Shown piece after piece: positions 22,701 to 31,684 of a DNA stretch of 64,000 nucleotides; positions within the stretch are counted from its first letter, which is position 1; every line of letters starts with the position of its first letter. The position numbers and the translations under genes were made by a program. This stretch comes from Amphibalanus amphitrite (taxonomy: Eukaryota > Arthropoda > Thecostraca > Balanomorpha > Balanidae): positions 1,612,001 to 1,676,000 of the forward strand of contig NW_024881501.1 in the NCBI RefSeq assembly GCF_019059575.1, given 5' to 3'. Under the pieces are notes generated by a model, which ran no database searches, was not told the origin of the DNA, and saw only the letters and a list, made by a program, of their open reading frames with translations.

Positions 22701-25700
22701 CCAGTTACCGAGTCCAAATGCGGGCAGTGTCGGCAGTTCACACGTACATGCATTCATCAATGATATGCACGTACAATTTGTACATGTCGAAAGCTCCATG
22801 AAAATTGAAGATAGAGCCAGAAGCCTCAGATCATCCTGAGGGTATCCAACTGACCAAGAAATTTTTCAGCAAGAATACGGGATACGGGATATCGTCGGCT
22901 CGGACCATGACGCTTCGAGCGCCGTGAGCGTCCAATCATGTGACAATGCAGGTTCAAGTATCCATGTGCTGGACACACGTCGGGGCCACGCGGGCGCGGA
23001 ACCTCCAGCCCGGGGCGCCGCCCGCCGTCTGCCCAGGCCGGTCCCGGGGCACAGACTCTCCCCGGTCTCCCCGGTCCCCCCCCCCCGTCACCCACCGGTG
23101 TGACTCGGACGAGACGACGACGACGCGCGCGCCGCGAGTGCGCGCCAGCGCCGGCTCCAGCAGCCGCGTCAGACAGTAGTGGCCCAGGTGGTTGACGCCA
23201 AACTGCGCCTCCAGGCCGTCCTCGGTCAGCGCGTACGGCGGCGCGAACAGGCCGGCGTTCAGCACCAGCATGTGCAGGTGCCTGCCGCACGCACAGACGG
23301 GTCAGACCCAGCTCCTCGCGCGGCAGCCGACACAGTGAACAGAACAACCAATCGTCTATACCGTGTCCATGAGAAAACTCTGCCCCGCCGCCTCACGGGG
23401 ACCGGACCGCCCTGTGACACCGACACCGTACAGCGCTGGCCGCGGAGTCTGGAACGGAGTCGATGCCTGACGAGTTATCACTGACCTGTGTCTGGAGAGG
23501 AACTCGCCGGCCGCCCGCCGCACGCCGGCCAGGCTGGCCAGGTCGCAGTGCAGCGGCTCGCAGACGCTGTTGGCCCGCTCAGACTTGATCTGCTCGATGG
23601 CGGCGCGCGCGCTCTCCAGGTTTCGACAGGCGAACACCACGCGACAGCCGTGGTAGGCCAGCGAGCGGGCCGTCTCGTACCCTGAAACACGGGACGGGGG
23701 GCAGAGGGTGAACAACAGCGCCCACACGGCGCCGTCTCGTGCCCTGAAACACGGGACGGGGGGGCGGTGTGAACAGCACCCACGCGGCGCCGTCTCGTAC
23801 CCTGGAACACGGGACAGGGGGCAGGACTTAATAACAGCGCCCAGACAGCGCCGTGCCGTACTCTGAAAGTGAAACACGGGACGGGCAGGGTTAATAGTTA
23901 ACAGTAGGTATCCAACAGGGCCCAATTAACCATACTATACCCCGCTAACGGTAAAGTTACTTTCAAACAACATTTGCTTTGTTTTGTTTTGTTGTGTTAG
24001 GCTCTTTCGGTCTGACGAGACCAAACCAAAACCAAAGCAGAGCAGACAGGCACTGGCCACCCAGGCAGCTGTCTGATCTGTGATCTCAGTCCTCAGCTGT
24101 GACGGCCAGCCCGCCAGCAGCAGACACGGCAGTGATCAGTCCTGTGTGGCGGTACCAGACGTCACCGAATAGCCACAGCACAGAGCCCTTCAAAGCGGCT
24201 GAGAGACGACTGGACCCAGGTATAAGCAGACCAGTCGGCCCGACAACCCACGACAGAGCGTCAGACGGCCGGTGCCCGACCTCACCGCCTCCTGTTGGGT
24301 CTCTCTGCACCACACACCGTACACCAGCGCCCTCGCTGACCTCACCGCCTCCTGTTGGGTCTCTCTGCAGCACACACCGTACACCAGCGCCCTCGCTGAC
24401 CTCACCGCCACCTGTTGGGCCTCTCTGCAGCACAGCGCCCTTGCTGACCTCACCGCCTCCTGTTGGGTCTCTCTGCAGCACACACCGTACACCAGCGCCC
24501 TCGCTGACCTCACCGCCACCTGTTGGGCCTCTCTGCAGCACACACCGTACGGCGTACACCAGCGCCCTCGCCGCCGGCGGGCGGCTGACAGCCGCGTCCC
24601 CCCGCCGTCTCTGCCGTCCGTACGGTCCCGACCCGTCCCGTCCCTGCCGGCCACCGCCGTCTGTGCAATCACAGATTCCCGCGTGAGCATTGTGCAGTGT
24701 GCACCCACAGATTCCCCTCTGGGCACCCACAGATTCGCCCCTGTGCACCTACCGATGCCGGAGTTGGCGCCGGTGACGAGCGCCACGCGGCCGCTCAGGT
24801 CGCGGCCGTGCAGCACGTGCAGCGCCGAGCTGCTGGCGTCAAAGCGCTGCCGCAGGCCGCGCTCGCCTCCCTCCTGGTCCTCGACGGCGAACGCCAGCCG
24901 CGGGTCGGTGAACGTCGTCTTCTTGTTCTCGTGGTCCACGTAGATCACCTGACGGGGAGGCGAGGAGAGGTCAGCTGATGGAGGGACATGGGGTCAGTTG
25001 ACGGAGGGACAGGGGGTCCCCTGACGGGGGGGGGGGACAGTTGACGGGGCGGTAGCACGCTCAGTTCTTCTTCACAGTGAGAGAGGGGAGGCAGCTGATG
25101 GTGACTCTGTCAGCGGTGCAGTATATCTTGCCCACCGCTCCTCACCCTGCTGCCCTCCCAGCAGCCTCCCTGTCCTCCCAGCAGCCTCCCTGTCCCCCAG
25201 TCCTCCCAGCAGCCTCCGTCCTCTCAGTCCTCCCAGCAGCCTCCCTGTCCTCCCCGTCCTCCCAGCAGCCTCTCTGTCCTCCCAGCAGCCTTCCTGTCCT
25301 CCCCGTCCTCCCAGTCCTCCCAGCAGCCTCCCCGTCCTCTCAGCAGCCTCCCCGTCCTCCCAGCAGCCTCCCTGTCCTCTCAGCAGCCTCCCTGTCCTCC
25401 CAGCAGCCTCCCTGTCCTCCCCGTCCTCCCAGCAGCCTCCTTGTCCTCCCAGCAGCCTCCCTGTCCTCCCAACAGCCTCCCTGTCCTCCCCGTCCTCCCA
25501 GCAGCCTCCCTGTCCTCCCAGCAGCCTCTCTGTTCTCCCAGCAGCCTCCCTGTCCTCTCAGCAGCCTCCCCGTTCTCCCCAGCAGCCTCCTCGTCCTCCC
25601 CAGCAGCCTCCCCGTCCTCCCCAGCAGCCTCCCTGTCCTCCCAGTCCTCCCAGCAGCCTCCCTGTCCTCCCAGTCCTCCCAGCAGCCTCCCTGTCCTCCC

Positions 25701-28700
25701 AGTCCTCCCAGTCCTCCTAGCGGCCTCCCTGTCCTCCCAGCGGCCTCCCTGTCCCCACAGCAGTCTCCCTGTGTTCCCAGCAGCCTCCCTGTCCTCTCAG
25801 CAGCCTCCCCGTCCTCCCAGCAGACTCCCTGTCCTCTCAGCAGCCTCCCCGTCCTCCCCAGCAGCCTCCCTGTCCTCCCAGCAGCCTCCCTGTCCTCCCA
25901 GCAGCCTCCCTGTCCTCCCAGCAGCCTCCCAGTCCTCCCAGCAGCCTCCCTGTCCTCCCAGTAGCCTCCCTGTCCTCCCAGCAGCCTCCCTGTTCTCCCA
26001 CTTCCCATCAGCCTCCCTGTCCTCCCAGCAGCCTCCCTGTCCTCCCAGCAGCCTCTCTGTCCTCCCAGCAGCCTCCCTGTCCTCTCAGCAGCCTCCATGT
26101 CCTCCCAGCAGCCTCCCTGTCCTCCCTGTCCTCCCAGCAGCCTCCCTGTCCTCCCAGCAGCCTCCCTGTCCTCCCATCAGCCTCCCTGTCCTCCCAGCAG
26201 CCTCCATGTCCTCCCAGCAGCCTCCCTGTCCTCCCAGCAGCCTCCCTGTCCTCCCAGCAGCCTCCCTGTCCTCTCAGCAGCTTCCCTGTCCCAGCAGCCT
26301 CCATCCTCTCAGTCCTCCCAGCAGCCTCCCTGTCCTCCCCGTCCTCCCAGCAGCCTCTCTGTCCTCCCAGCAGCCTCCCTGTCCTCCCAGCAGCCTTCCT
26401 GTCCTCCCCGTCCTCCCAGTCCTCCCAGCAGCCTCCCCGTCCTCTCAGTAGCCTCCCCGTCCTCACAGCAGCCTCCCTGTCCTCCCAGCAGCCTCCCAGT
26501 CCTCCCAGCAGCCTCCCTGTCCTCCCAGCAGCTTCCCTGTCCTCCCAGTCCTCCCAGCAGCCTCCCTGTCCTCCCAGTAGCCTCCCTGTCCTCCCAGCAG
26601 CCTCCCTGTCCTCCCAGCAACCTCCCTGTCCTCCCAGCAGCCTCTCTGTCCTCCCAGCGGCCTCCCTGTCCTCTCAGCAGCCTCCCCGTCCTCCCCAGCA
26701 GCCTCGTCGTCCTCCCCAGCAGCCTCCCCGTCCTCCCCAGCAGCCTCCCCGTCCTCCCCAGCAGCCTCCCTGTCCTCCCAGTCCTCCTAGCAGCCTCCCT
26801 GCCCTCCCAGTCCTCCTAGCGGCCTCCCTGTCCTCCCAGCGGCCTCCCTGTCCTCCCAGCGGCCTCCCTGTCCCAACAGCAGTCTCCCTGTCCTCCCAGC
26901 AGCCTCCCTGTCCTCTCAGCTGCCTCCCCGTCTTCCCAGCAGACTCCCTGTCCTCTCAGCAGCCTCCCCGTCCTCTCCAGCAGCCTCCCTGTCCTCTCAG
27001 CAGCCTCCCTGTCCTCCCAGTAGCCTCCCTGTCCTCCCAGTAGCCTCCCTGTCCTCCCACTTCCCATCAGCCTCCCTGTCCTCCCAGCAGCCTCCCTTTC
27101 CTCCCAGCAGCCTCTCTGTCCTCCCAGCAGCCTCCCTGTCCTCTCAGCAGCCTCCATGTCCTCCCAGCAGCCTCCCAGCAGCCTCCCTGTCCTCCCTGTC
27201 CTCCCAGCAGCCTCCCTGTCCTCCCATCAGCCTCCCTGTCCTCCCAGCAGCCTCCCTGTCCTCCCAGCAGCTTCCCTGTCCTCCCAGTCCTCCAAGCAGC
27301 CTCCCTGTCTTCCCAGCAGCCTCCCTGTCCTCCCAGCAGCCTCCATGTCCTCCCAGCAGCCTCCCAGCAGCCTCCCTGTCCTCCCAGCAGCCTCCCAGTC
27401 CTCCCAGCAGCCTCCCTGTCCTCCCAGCAGCCTCCATGTCCTCCCAGCAGCCTCCCTGTCCTCCCAGCAGCCTCCATGTCCTCCCAGCAGCCTCCCTGTC
27501 CTCCCAGCAGCCTCCCTGTCCTCCCAGTAGCCTCCCTGTCCTCCCAGCAGCCTCCCTGTCCTCCCACTTCCCATCAGCCTCCCTGTCCTCCCATCAGCCT
27601 CCCTGTCCTCCCAGCAGCCTCCCTGTCCTCTCAGCAGCTTCCCTGTCCCAGCAGCCTCCCTGTCCTCCCAGCAGCCTCCCTGTCCTCCCAGCAGCCTCTG
27701 TGTCCTCCCAGCAGCCTCCCTGTCCTCCCCAGCACGCCCCACGGCGCCGTGCCCAGAGTCCCCCCCCCCCCCGCCGCGCAGTCTCGGCGCCGGGCGCGCT
27801 CCCACCTTGCCGCTGTCGTCGATGACGCGCTCCCAGCCGAAGGGCAGCTCACTGGGCACAATTTTCTTTTTGCCGGTGCGCGGGTGTCGCCACTGGGTGA
27901 CCTTCTCGACATGGCTGCGGCACACGCGGACGGCGGTCACTCAGAGCGGACTGAGAGCAGTTCATATCACATTCACGACCTCACCGGTACAATACACTAT
28001 ATGTACAGGACAAGGCCACTCGGCTTTTAGCAAATAATCGACAGATTGCAATGAAGTCGAGTGTGAGGTAAGAGAAGTCAGCATATTCTATGTATTTCTA
28101 CCTCTCTGGACAAACCAAAGCCGTAGCGTAAAGAGCTGACTCTGCAGAGGAGCAGAACAATGCAGTCTGTTTAGCAGCGCAGTAATGGACTACTGTGCTG
28201 GCCCGAGTGCTGCCCAGTCTCCCGGGCTGCCGTGGCGAGCAGCGACTCGTAGCAGAGCCGGCCGCCGACTCAGCGACTCACTGCACGGAGCAGAGCCGGC
28301 CGCCGACTCAGCGACTCACTGCACGGAGCAGAGCCGACCGCCGACTCAGCGACTCACTGCACGGAGCAGAGCCGGCCGCCGACTCACTGCACGGAGCAGA
28401 GCCGGCCGCCGACTCAGCGACTCACTGCACGGAGCCGGCCGCCGACTCAGTCAGCGACTCACTGCACGGAGCAGAGCCGGCCGCCGACTCAGCGACTCAC
28501 TGCACGGAGCAGAGCCGGCCGCCGACTCGGCTACTCACTGCACGGAGCAGAGCCGACCGCCGACTCAGTCAGCGACTCACTGCACGGAGCAGAGCCGGCC
28601 GCCGACTCAGCGACTCACTGCACGGAGCAGAGCCGACCGCCGACTCGGCGACTCACTGCACGTAGTAGACGCGGCCGTCGAGGCTGACGCGCTCCTCCCA

Positions 28701-28751
28701 GGCCGGCGGCAGGTCGTCCTCGCTGTCCGAGTCGTAGCCGGGCGGCTGCAT
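16522..28751 (-). CDS. WWOX: WW domain-containing oxidoreductase, eight exons, complete
   Basis: Exons on the - strand: 28,751-28,657, 27,914-27,806, 24,948-24,753, 23,681-23,486, 23,281-23,096, 18,006-17,861, 17,306-17,194 and 16,776-16,522. All introns are GT-AG and phases agree, giving 431 residues against 414 in human WWOX. WW1 lies at about 15-45 ([17 protein letters not shown]…TQWRHP). WW2 lies at about 56-86 ([14 protein letters not shown]…TTFTDPRL), with F where the second WW tryptophan usually sits; the human protein is also atypical here. Between them is a basic GKKK, the position of the nuclear signal. The SDR part has TGANSGIG (NAD(P) binding), NAG, VSSESH and the YNDSK catalytic pair. 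The start [13 protein letters not shown] matches the family's acidic N-terminus. Known role: a tumour suppressor and adaptor binding PPxY proteins, with an oxidoreductase domain of uncertain substrate. The residues after LGAEALR are not conserved. Confidence 0.96.
17194..17306 (-). CDS. WWOX: WWOX exon 7 (VHPGNM, substrate-side loop)
   Basis: Acceptor GCCCCCAG, donor GTGAGTTGCC. Encodes [20 protein letters not shown] and AVRPFTKSL, colinear with human WWOX. The acceptor plus the first coding bases recur twice upstream. Confidence 0.95.
17292..17385 (-). repeat. Minisatellite copying the WWOX exon 7 acceptor
   Basis: On the - strand CCCCAG/GTGTGACGGTGAGC is present three times (about 17,292-17,310, 17,323-17,341 and 17,350-17,368). 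The copy nearest the exon body is the one whose frame continues into VHPGNM. The two others repeat the AG and the first 14-17 coding bases. Confidence 0.88.
17790..17872 (-). repeat. Duplication copying the WWOX exon 6 donor
   Basis: GGCCCAAAG/GTGCGTGCTG occurs at the exon end (about 17,851-17,872) and again 57 bp further into the intron (about 17,794-17,815). It includes the last nine exon bases. Confidence 0.85.
17861..18006 (-). CDS. WWOX: WWOX exon 6 (catalytic YxxxK)
   Basis: Acceptor GCGTTCCAG, donor GTGCGTGCTG. Encodes [20 protein letters not shown] and [20 protein letters not shown]; the tyrosine and lysine of YNDSK are the SDR catalytic pair. The 5.1-kb intron before it is the largest and holds several mobile elements. 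Confidence 0.95.
18788..18850 (+). repeat. Diverged fragment related to the TTAA element at 20,937
   Basis: CATTAAAGTGGCCATCC…GAGTTGAGATAGCCAA matches the left end of the 20,937 element with substitutions. No right end is seen. It lies in WWOX intron 5. Confidence 0.55.
19129..20843. mobile_element. Non-autonomous hAT element, 1.7 kb, filled by a minisatellite
   Basis: Ends are CAGTGGCGGATACAAGG and (reverse-complemented) CAGGGGCGGATCCAGG. The flanking octamers GCACCGGG (19,121-19,128) and GCAACGGG (20,844-20,851) form an 8-bp target duplication with one mismatch, the hAT signature. A poly(G) tract follows the left end. There is no transposase. It sits in WWOX intron 5. Confidence 0.82.
19195..20530. 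repeat. Minisatellite GGTGCCCCTGGCAGGCCTGT (about 20 bp, >60 units)
   Basis: 1.3 kb of imperfect 19-20-bp units forms most of the hAT element's interior. Higher-order similarity exists between about 19,480-19,800 and 19,900-20,250. Confidence 0.92.
20937..21433. mobile_element. TTAA-flanked MITE, 497 bp (piggyBac- or Kolobok-type)
   Basis: Perfect 17-bp terminal inverted repeats AGGGACTATCCCACCTT, flanked by TTAA at 20,933-20,936 and 21,434-21,437. The TTAA target fits piggyBac or Kolobok superfamilies; the terminal sequence alone does not decide. No coding capacity. It is in WWOX intron 5. Confidence 0.88.
21625..21905. repeat. Minisatellite ACCGGAGTGTGGGCCGGCGG (about 36-40 bp)
   Basis: About seven units built from CGGAGTGTGGG, CCGGCGGTGCGGGCCACCGG or GGTGATACGGGG(C/T)CACTGG. 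Confidence 0.9.
21970..22150. repeat. Minisatellite ACAGCGGTCACAATGACAGC
   Basis: About six units of ACAGCGGTCACAATGACAGC with GGACAGAACAGACAGCGGCC, including a near-perfect 59-bp duplication (about 22,024-22,145). Confidence 0.85.
22531..22688. mobile_element. hAT-type MITE, 158 bp
   Basis: Flanked by the perfect 8-bp duplication CCCTCAGG (22,523-22,530; 22,689-22,696). Left end is CAGTAGCGGCGGAAC; the right end carries the related GTAGGCGGCGGGAC in reverse complement. A related sequence lies near 52,456-52,540. Confidence 0.75.
23096..23281 (-). CDS. WWOX: WWOX exon 5 (NAG and VSSESH motifs)
   Basis: Acceptor GCGTGCGGCAG, donor GTGGGTGACG. Encodes [25 protein letters not shown] and VVVVSSESH, the structural and catalytic-serine region of the SDR domain. 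The 204-bp intron before it is the shortest in the gene. Confidence 0.95.
23486..23681 (-). CDS. WWOX: WWOX exon 4 (SDR Rossmann fold)
   Basis: Acceptor CGTGTTTCAG, donor GTCAGTGATA. Encodes [20 protein letters not shown] through [10 protein letters not shown]. The acceptor and first exon bases are copied three more times upstream in the intron. Confidence 0.95.
23671..23885 (-). repeat. Minisatellite copying the WWOX exon 4 acceptor
   Basis: On the - strand TGTTTCAG/GG(T/C)ACGAGACGG is found at the exon and in two upstream units of about 60 bp (around 23,732-23,756 and 23,792-23,816, the latter with TGTTCCAG). A weaker third lies near 23,851. Each unit includes the polypyrimidine tract, the AG and the first exon bases. 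Confidence 0.88.
24280..24570 (-). repeat. Minisatellite in WWOX intron 3 (60-bp unit)
   Basis: Five units of TGACCTCACCGCC(T/A)CCTGTTGGG and TCTCTCTGCAGCACACACCG and TACACCAGCGCCCTCGC (+ strand). One unit lacks the central part. Confidence 0.92.
24753..24948 (-). CDS. WWOX: WWOX exon 3 (WW2 end, SDR nucleotide-binding loop)
   Basis: Acceptor CTCCCCGTCAG, donor GTAGGTGCAC. Encodes [18 protein letters not shown], a linker, then [19 protein letters not shown]. Two further GTGGGTGC donor-like words follow within 50 bp in short duplicated units. Confidence 0.95.
25140..27736 (-). repeat. 2.6-kb minisatellite filling WWOX intron 2
   Basis: About 130 units of the 20-mer CCTCCCTGTCCTCCCAGCAG (+ strand). 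On the transcribed (-) strand it reads CTGCTGGGAGGACAGGGAGG, purine-rich with regular GGG/GG runs. Sub-blocks differ by CCCCGT, CATCAG and CAGTCCTCC variants and a recurrent CCCACTTCCCATCAG. The three + frames each read proline/serine/leucine repeats for hundreds of codons, which are not genes. Confidence 0.95.
27806..27914 (-). CDS. WWOX: WWOX exon 2 (WW1 end, nuclear signal, WW2 start)
   Basis: Acceptor GTGTGCCGCAG, donor GTGGGAGCGC. Encodes [17 protein letters not shown] then [14 protein letters not shown]. The first base completes a histidine split with exon 1. Confidence 0.93.
28240..28662 (-). repeat. Minisatellite copying the WWOX exon 1 donor ten times
   Basis: The - strand unit is CGTGCAGTGAGTCGCTGAGT followed by CGGCGGCCGGCTCTGCTC, mostly 38 bp. 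The true exon 1 end is CGTGCA/GTGAGT. The same 12 bases recur on the - strand, with their + complements starting at 28,276, 28,314, 28,352, 28,382, 28,420, 28,457, 28,495, 28,533, 28,575 and 28,613; the genuine one starts at 28,651. Confidence 0.95.
28657..28751 (-). CDS. WWOX: WWOX exon 1 (start codon, first half of WW1)
   Basis: Starts at ATG (28,751-28,749). An upstream in-frame ATG exists because the frame is open to 28,865, but homology to the family begins at [13 protein letters not shown]. It ends GTGCA/GTGAGTCGCC. Ten more copies of CGTGCA/GTGAGT follow in the intron. Confidence 0.93.
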
Positions 28752-28914
28752 CGCGCCCCGAGCTGCACCGCCGCCGCGCTGAAAGGACAACAGGCGGGAG
28801 TCAGTGCCGCCCCGAGAGAGCTCCAGTTGGTAGCTGGCACGGGCGCACGCTACAGAAATGACCACAGGAAACTGTAGGCGAACAGCAGGAGCCTCGTCAT
28901 TCCACCCTGTAGCT
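28752..28914 (-). promoter_or_regulatory. WWOX upstream region (presumed 5' UTR/promoter)
   Basis: GC-rich sequence immediately 5' of the WWOX start codon, followed upstream by a SINE. I see no TATA box or other clear core element; the call rests on position only. Confidence 0.3.
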
Positions 28915-29235
28915 CAGAAAAGGTATCAGAATTCCCGCTGTGGTAACAGCGTGGGTCTGAGCTGCCCTAGCGCTCGATATAGGTGCGAGACTGCTGACAG
29001 GGATGGACTGCCGTTGGTGGGGGCAGCTCCAGCTGGTCACGTCCATTGAGTGCCACACACTGTGTCCAACTTTGAACCGCATGCTGAACTTTGCACCTCA
29101 ATTCTCCGGTTACCCGGAATGCCGCGTTCAGACGGCATGATTCGGGACCGGCACAGCACGCTCTGCTTAGCGTGGGATACAGCTCCGCCAATCTGTCCGA
29201 GCAAATATTTTAACAATTTAAAAAGAAAACCATGA
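28915..29235 (+). mobile_element. tRNA-derived SINE, copy 1 (diverged)
   Basis: Shares with the copies at 51.7 and 55.8 kb the blocks GCTCGATATA, GACAGGGATGG…GTTGGTGGG, GTCCAACTTTGAA, TTACCCGGAAT and the tail CTCTGCTTAGCGTGG. A TAGCTCAG box-A remnant is visible at the 5' end (about 28,909-28,916). It lies just upstream of WWOX. Confidence 0.72.
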
Positions 29236-29790
29236 ATTTGTTACCATATTTATATTGCTTTCCACCAAGGTGTGTAACAAAATGTATGAGCTTCGATATT
29301 TTTTATGGAATTGCTAAGTGTTAAACTACCAGTATAGCGCCTTCTAGGGCGACTACCGGAGCATGGATGAAGTATTCCTGGATAGCTGGACACTCCCTAT
29401 TCCCCAACACTAGCGCCGGCGACCAAGCGGCCGCCCTGGTGGCGGAGCGCCGAAACATCGGTGGCGATTGCACCGTCGGCCGCCGCACCGGCGCGCGTGC
29501 TGAAAACGCGGTAATGGAGAGCGAAATTAGCGAACTTTAGCTCGTAAAACACGATTTCAGACACTTTAAACATATTCTTTAGTCCTTTCTAATAATTATT
29601 ATGGCTCCATTTAGTCACTATCACATACGGAACTATTAGACACGATCCGCCCATAGCAGGCAATGCTAAACGGCGCCTGCGCCCTCGCCGTCGTGCGTGG
29701 TCAAAGGAAAATCGGTGGAGTGTCCCATCCAGGAATACCTAATCCATGACCGGAGCGAGCGAGGGGGTGGGCCTTGCACGTGCGAAATTG
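29236..29790. other. Intergenic sequence without recognised features
   Basis: Mixed composition, including the run ACCGGCGCGCGTGC near 29,485. I identify no gene, repeat family or RNA. Confidence 0.4.
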
Positions 29791-29799
29791 CAAGGGGTA

Positions 29800-30060
29800 C
29801 CTCCAACTGACTTGTGCACGGCACCCTACTAACCGGTCTCTAGCGATGTGCCAAATGTGAGCACAATCGGCCCAGCCGTTCCCGAGATCTGAAAGCGGCA
29901 CCCTGCACGTGCGCACGTGCAAAATGGGTCCCAACTGACTTTTGCACGGCACCCTTCTAACCGGTCCCTAACCCCGTACCAAATTTGAGTGCAATCGGCC
30001 CAGCCGTTCTCGAGATCTGGAATCGCCCCGTACACGTGCGCACGTGCAGCAGCACCCCAA
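29800..30060. repeat. Tandem duplication, about 125-bp unit
   Basis: Two adjacent copies each contain TGCACGGCACCC, CTAACCGGTC, CAATCGGCCCAGCCGTT, CGAGATCTG and a palindromic CACGTGCGCACGTGC. A third partial unit lies at its left (about 29,770). Confidence 0.8.
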
Positions 30061-30149
30061 CTGTGGCACATGGATATGCATTGCCTAGTGGGTGCCTACC
30101 TAGTACCTAGTACCTACATGCCAAGCTTCAGCACAATAGGCCCAGTAGT

Positions 30150-30870
30150 TACCGATATTAACTCAAGAAGGGTTGGAGATAGAAGCATCAAATTATTAGC
30201 ATTTGATGTGGAATTTGGTGTTTTACATGCCGATACATTTAACTTTTAAAATATATTACCTGCATCTTATTTTTCATCATTTTTCTTCACTGTCCCTCAG
30301 CAACCCAATGTGGGGTGTTAAGGAACACCTATATTATTTCAAGAAATGGTCATCAAATGCCCACCATTGGGATGTGAAAGGGCACACCATTTATTTATTG
30401 AAATGTTTTGCATATTCGGTCACAAAACAAGTCAGGTTCATTCACCACTAATGGCCTTTTCAGCCAATTACATGTAATGCAGTTTACGCTTCTGGAAAAT
30501 ATGCTAATTATAAGGTGAACAGAACCAAAAAGTACCCTTTTGTCATCAACAAAAAAACCGTTTTGAAGCTAGTCACTTGTCACTATGTTGCCGTCTTTGT
30601 TTTAGCCTTTTTATGATGACAGATCACATTTACCTACCTTCATCAGTCTTCATTGACCCATCATTGTAAAACAGAGTGTTAAGGGAGTTTTGAGGTGTTT
30701 TGTTATATAACTTGAGATGTGTTAGAGATAAAAGCATTAACTTGCCAGCATTTTATAGGGAACTTGGTGTTTTCCATGCCTACTGAAAGAAAACTTCAAG
30801 AAATTATATTTAGATGTTATTTTTTATTTTTTCTTCCCTGTCCCTTAGCATCCCACTTCCACCTCAAAAT
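30150..30870. repeat. Two diverged copies of a roughly 545-bp unit
   Basis: The block with GGAGATAGAAGCATCAAATT, GGTGTTTTACATGCC and CACTGTCCCTCAGCAACCC (about 30,165-30,310) recurs as TTAGAGATAAAAGCATTAA, GGTGTTTTCCATGCC and CCTGTCCCTTAGCATCCC (about 30,720-30,860). A reverse-orientation relative (CTGTCCCTTAGCACCCC) is near 40,470, so this may be one edge of a larger repeat spanning the AGGTCA region. Confidence 0.6.
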
Positions 30871-30889
30871 ATGCATGTATCTGGAAAAG

Positions 30890-31166
30890 AGGAAGATGTC
30901 CATAAAGTTAGCGTCGTATTCGTATTCGGATTCAAATTCGAGTAATGATTTCGCTCAAAATTGGTATACAGATAGCCCAAGGCACGCTGAGGTCGAAAAT
31001 GGTGACCTTTTTTTCCTAGGTCAAACCGTTTGATCTTGAGAGGTCAAAACACTGCGTACCCTGTATAATCTTTGTTTATGGTCCGATTTGAAAAATTCGC
31101 CAACCAATGTGTTCGTCTCATCAAGAGGAAGTAGCACATTAAAAACCCGAGGTCAAGGTCATAGGT
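30890..31166 (+). repeat. AGGTCA-rich repeat, left arm, split by the BEL element
   Basis: Contains GTCCATAAAGTTAGCGTC, TTTATGGTCCGATTTGAAAA, GTTCGTCTCATCAAGAGG and AACCCGAGGTCAAGGTCATA. It continues at 37,687 after the inserted retroelement. The same sequence is present in reverse orientation at about 39,440-40,130. Confidence 0.8.
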
Positions 31167-31414
31167 TGTCGCCGCCGTAGCGGCTCCAGTGTGTTATGGC
31201 ACGCGCCATTTTGCATATTTTCACGCAGTCGGAATTTCGTCGGTGCTATTGTTGTCGTGTGAATGAATTGGTTGAAATTAGAATGAGAAAATGGCGGACA
31301 ATATATGTAGATTGATCGATTCGGAACAAGTTTAATTCGACTTCCGTATTATTCGGATTTTGCTTATTCGTAACTTTACCGGTCGATCGGACCGGAATCA
31401 ATTCGTTCGCAACA
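31167..31414 (+). repeat. 5' LTR of the BEL/Pao element
   Basis: 248 bp, beginning TGTCGCCGCC and ending TTCGCAACA. Matches the 3' LTR at every base I compared. Confidence 0.95.
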
Positions 31415-31684
31415 TTTTTTGGTCCTCCGGGCCGGATAACGTAATTTGTGTGTCGTCTCGTTCGCTCTAACGTAATGTTCACGAATAACGTAGCCTTTGA
31501 GCGTTATATCGTCGTTCGCTCTAACGTCATTATCGTGAATTAGATTACGTTTTTTGAGTTTCGCATCGTTCGCACTTAGCGTAATGGCCACAGATAACGT
31601 AACGTTCCGCGCATTGGATGGCTTCTAAGCTTAACAACGTATGCTCTGAATGATTGTGCTGCTCAGCATCAGCAAATAATCGAC

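Noticed and set aside
25077-27825. Several + strand open frames of 120-336 codons reading Pro/Ser/Leu repeats, and - strand Gly/Arg/Glu repeats
   Set aside because: All come from a 20-bp minisatellite that is open in every frame and lies in WWOX intron 2.
29690-30060. Small - strand frames (80-83 codons) with similar repeats
   Set aside because: They follow a tandem DNA duplication and have no conserved domain.
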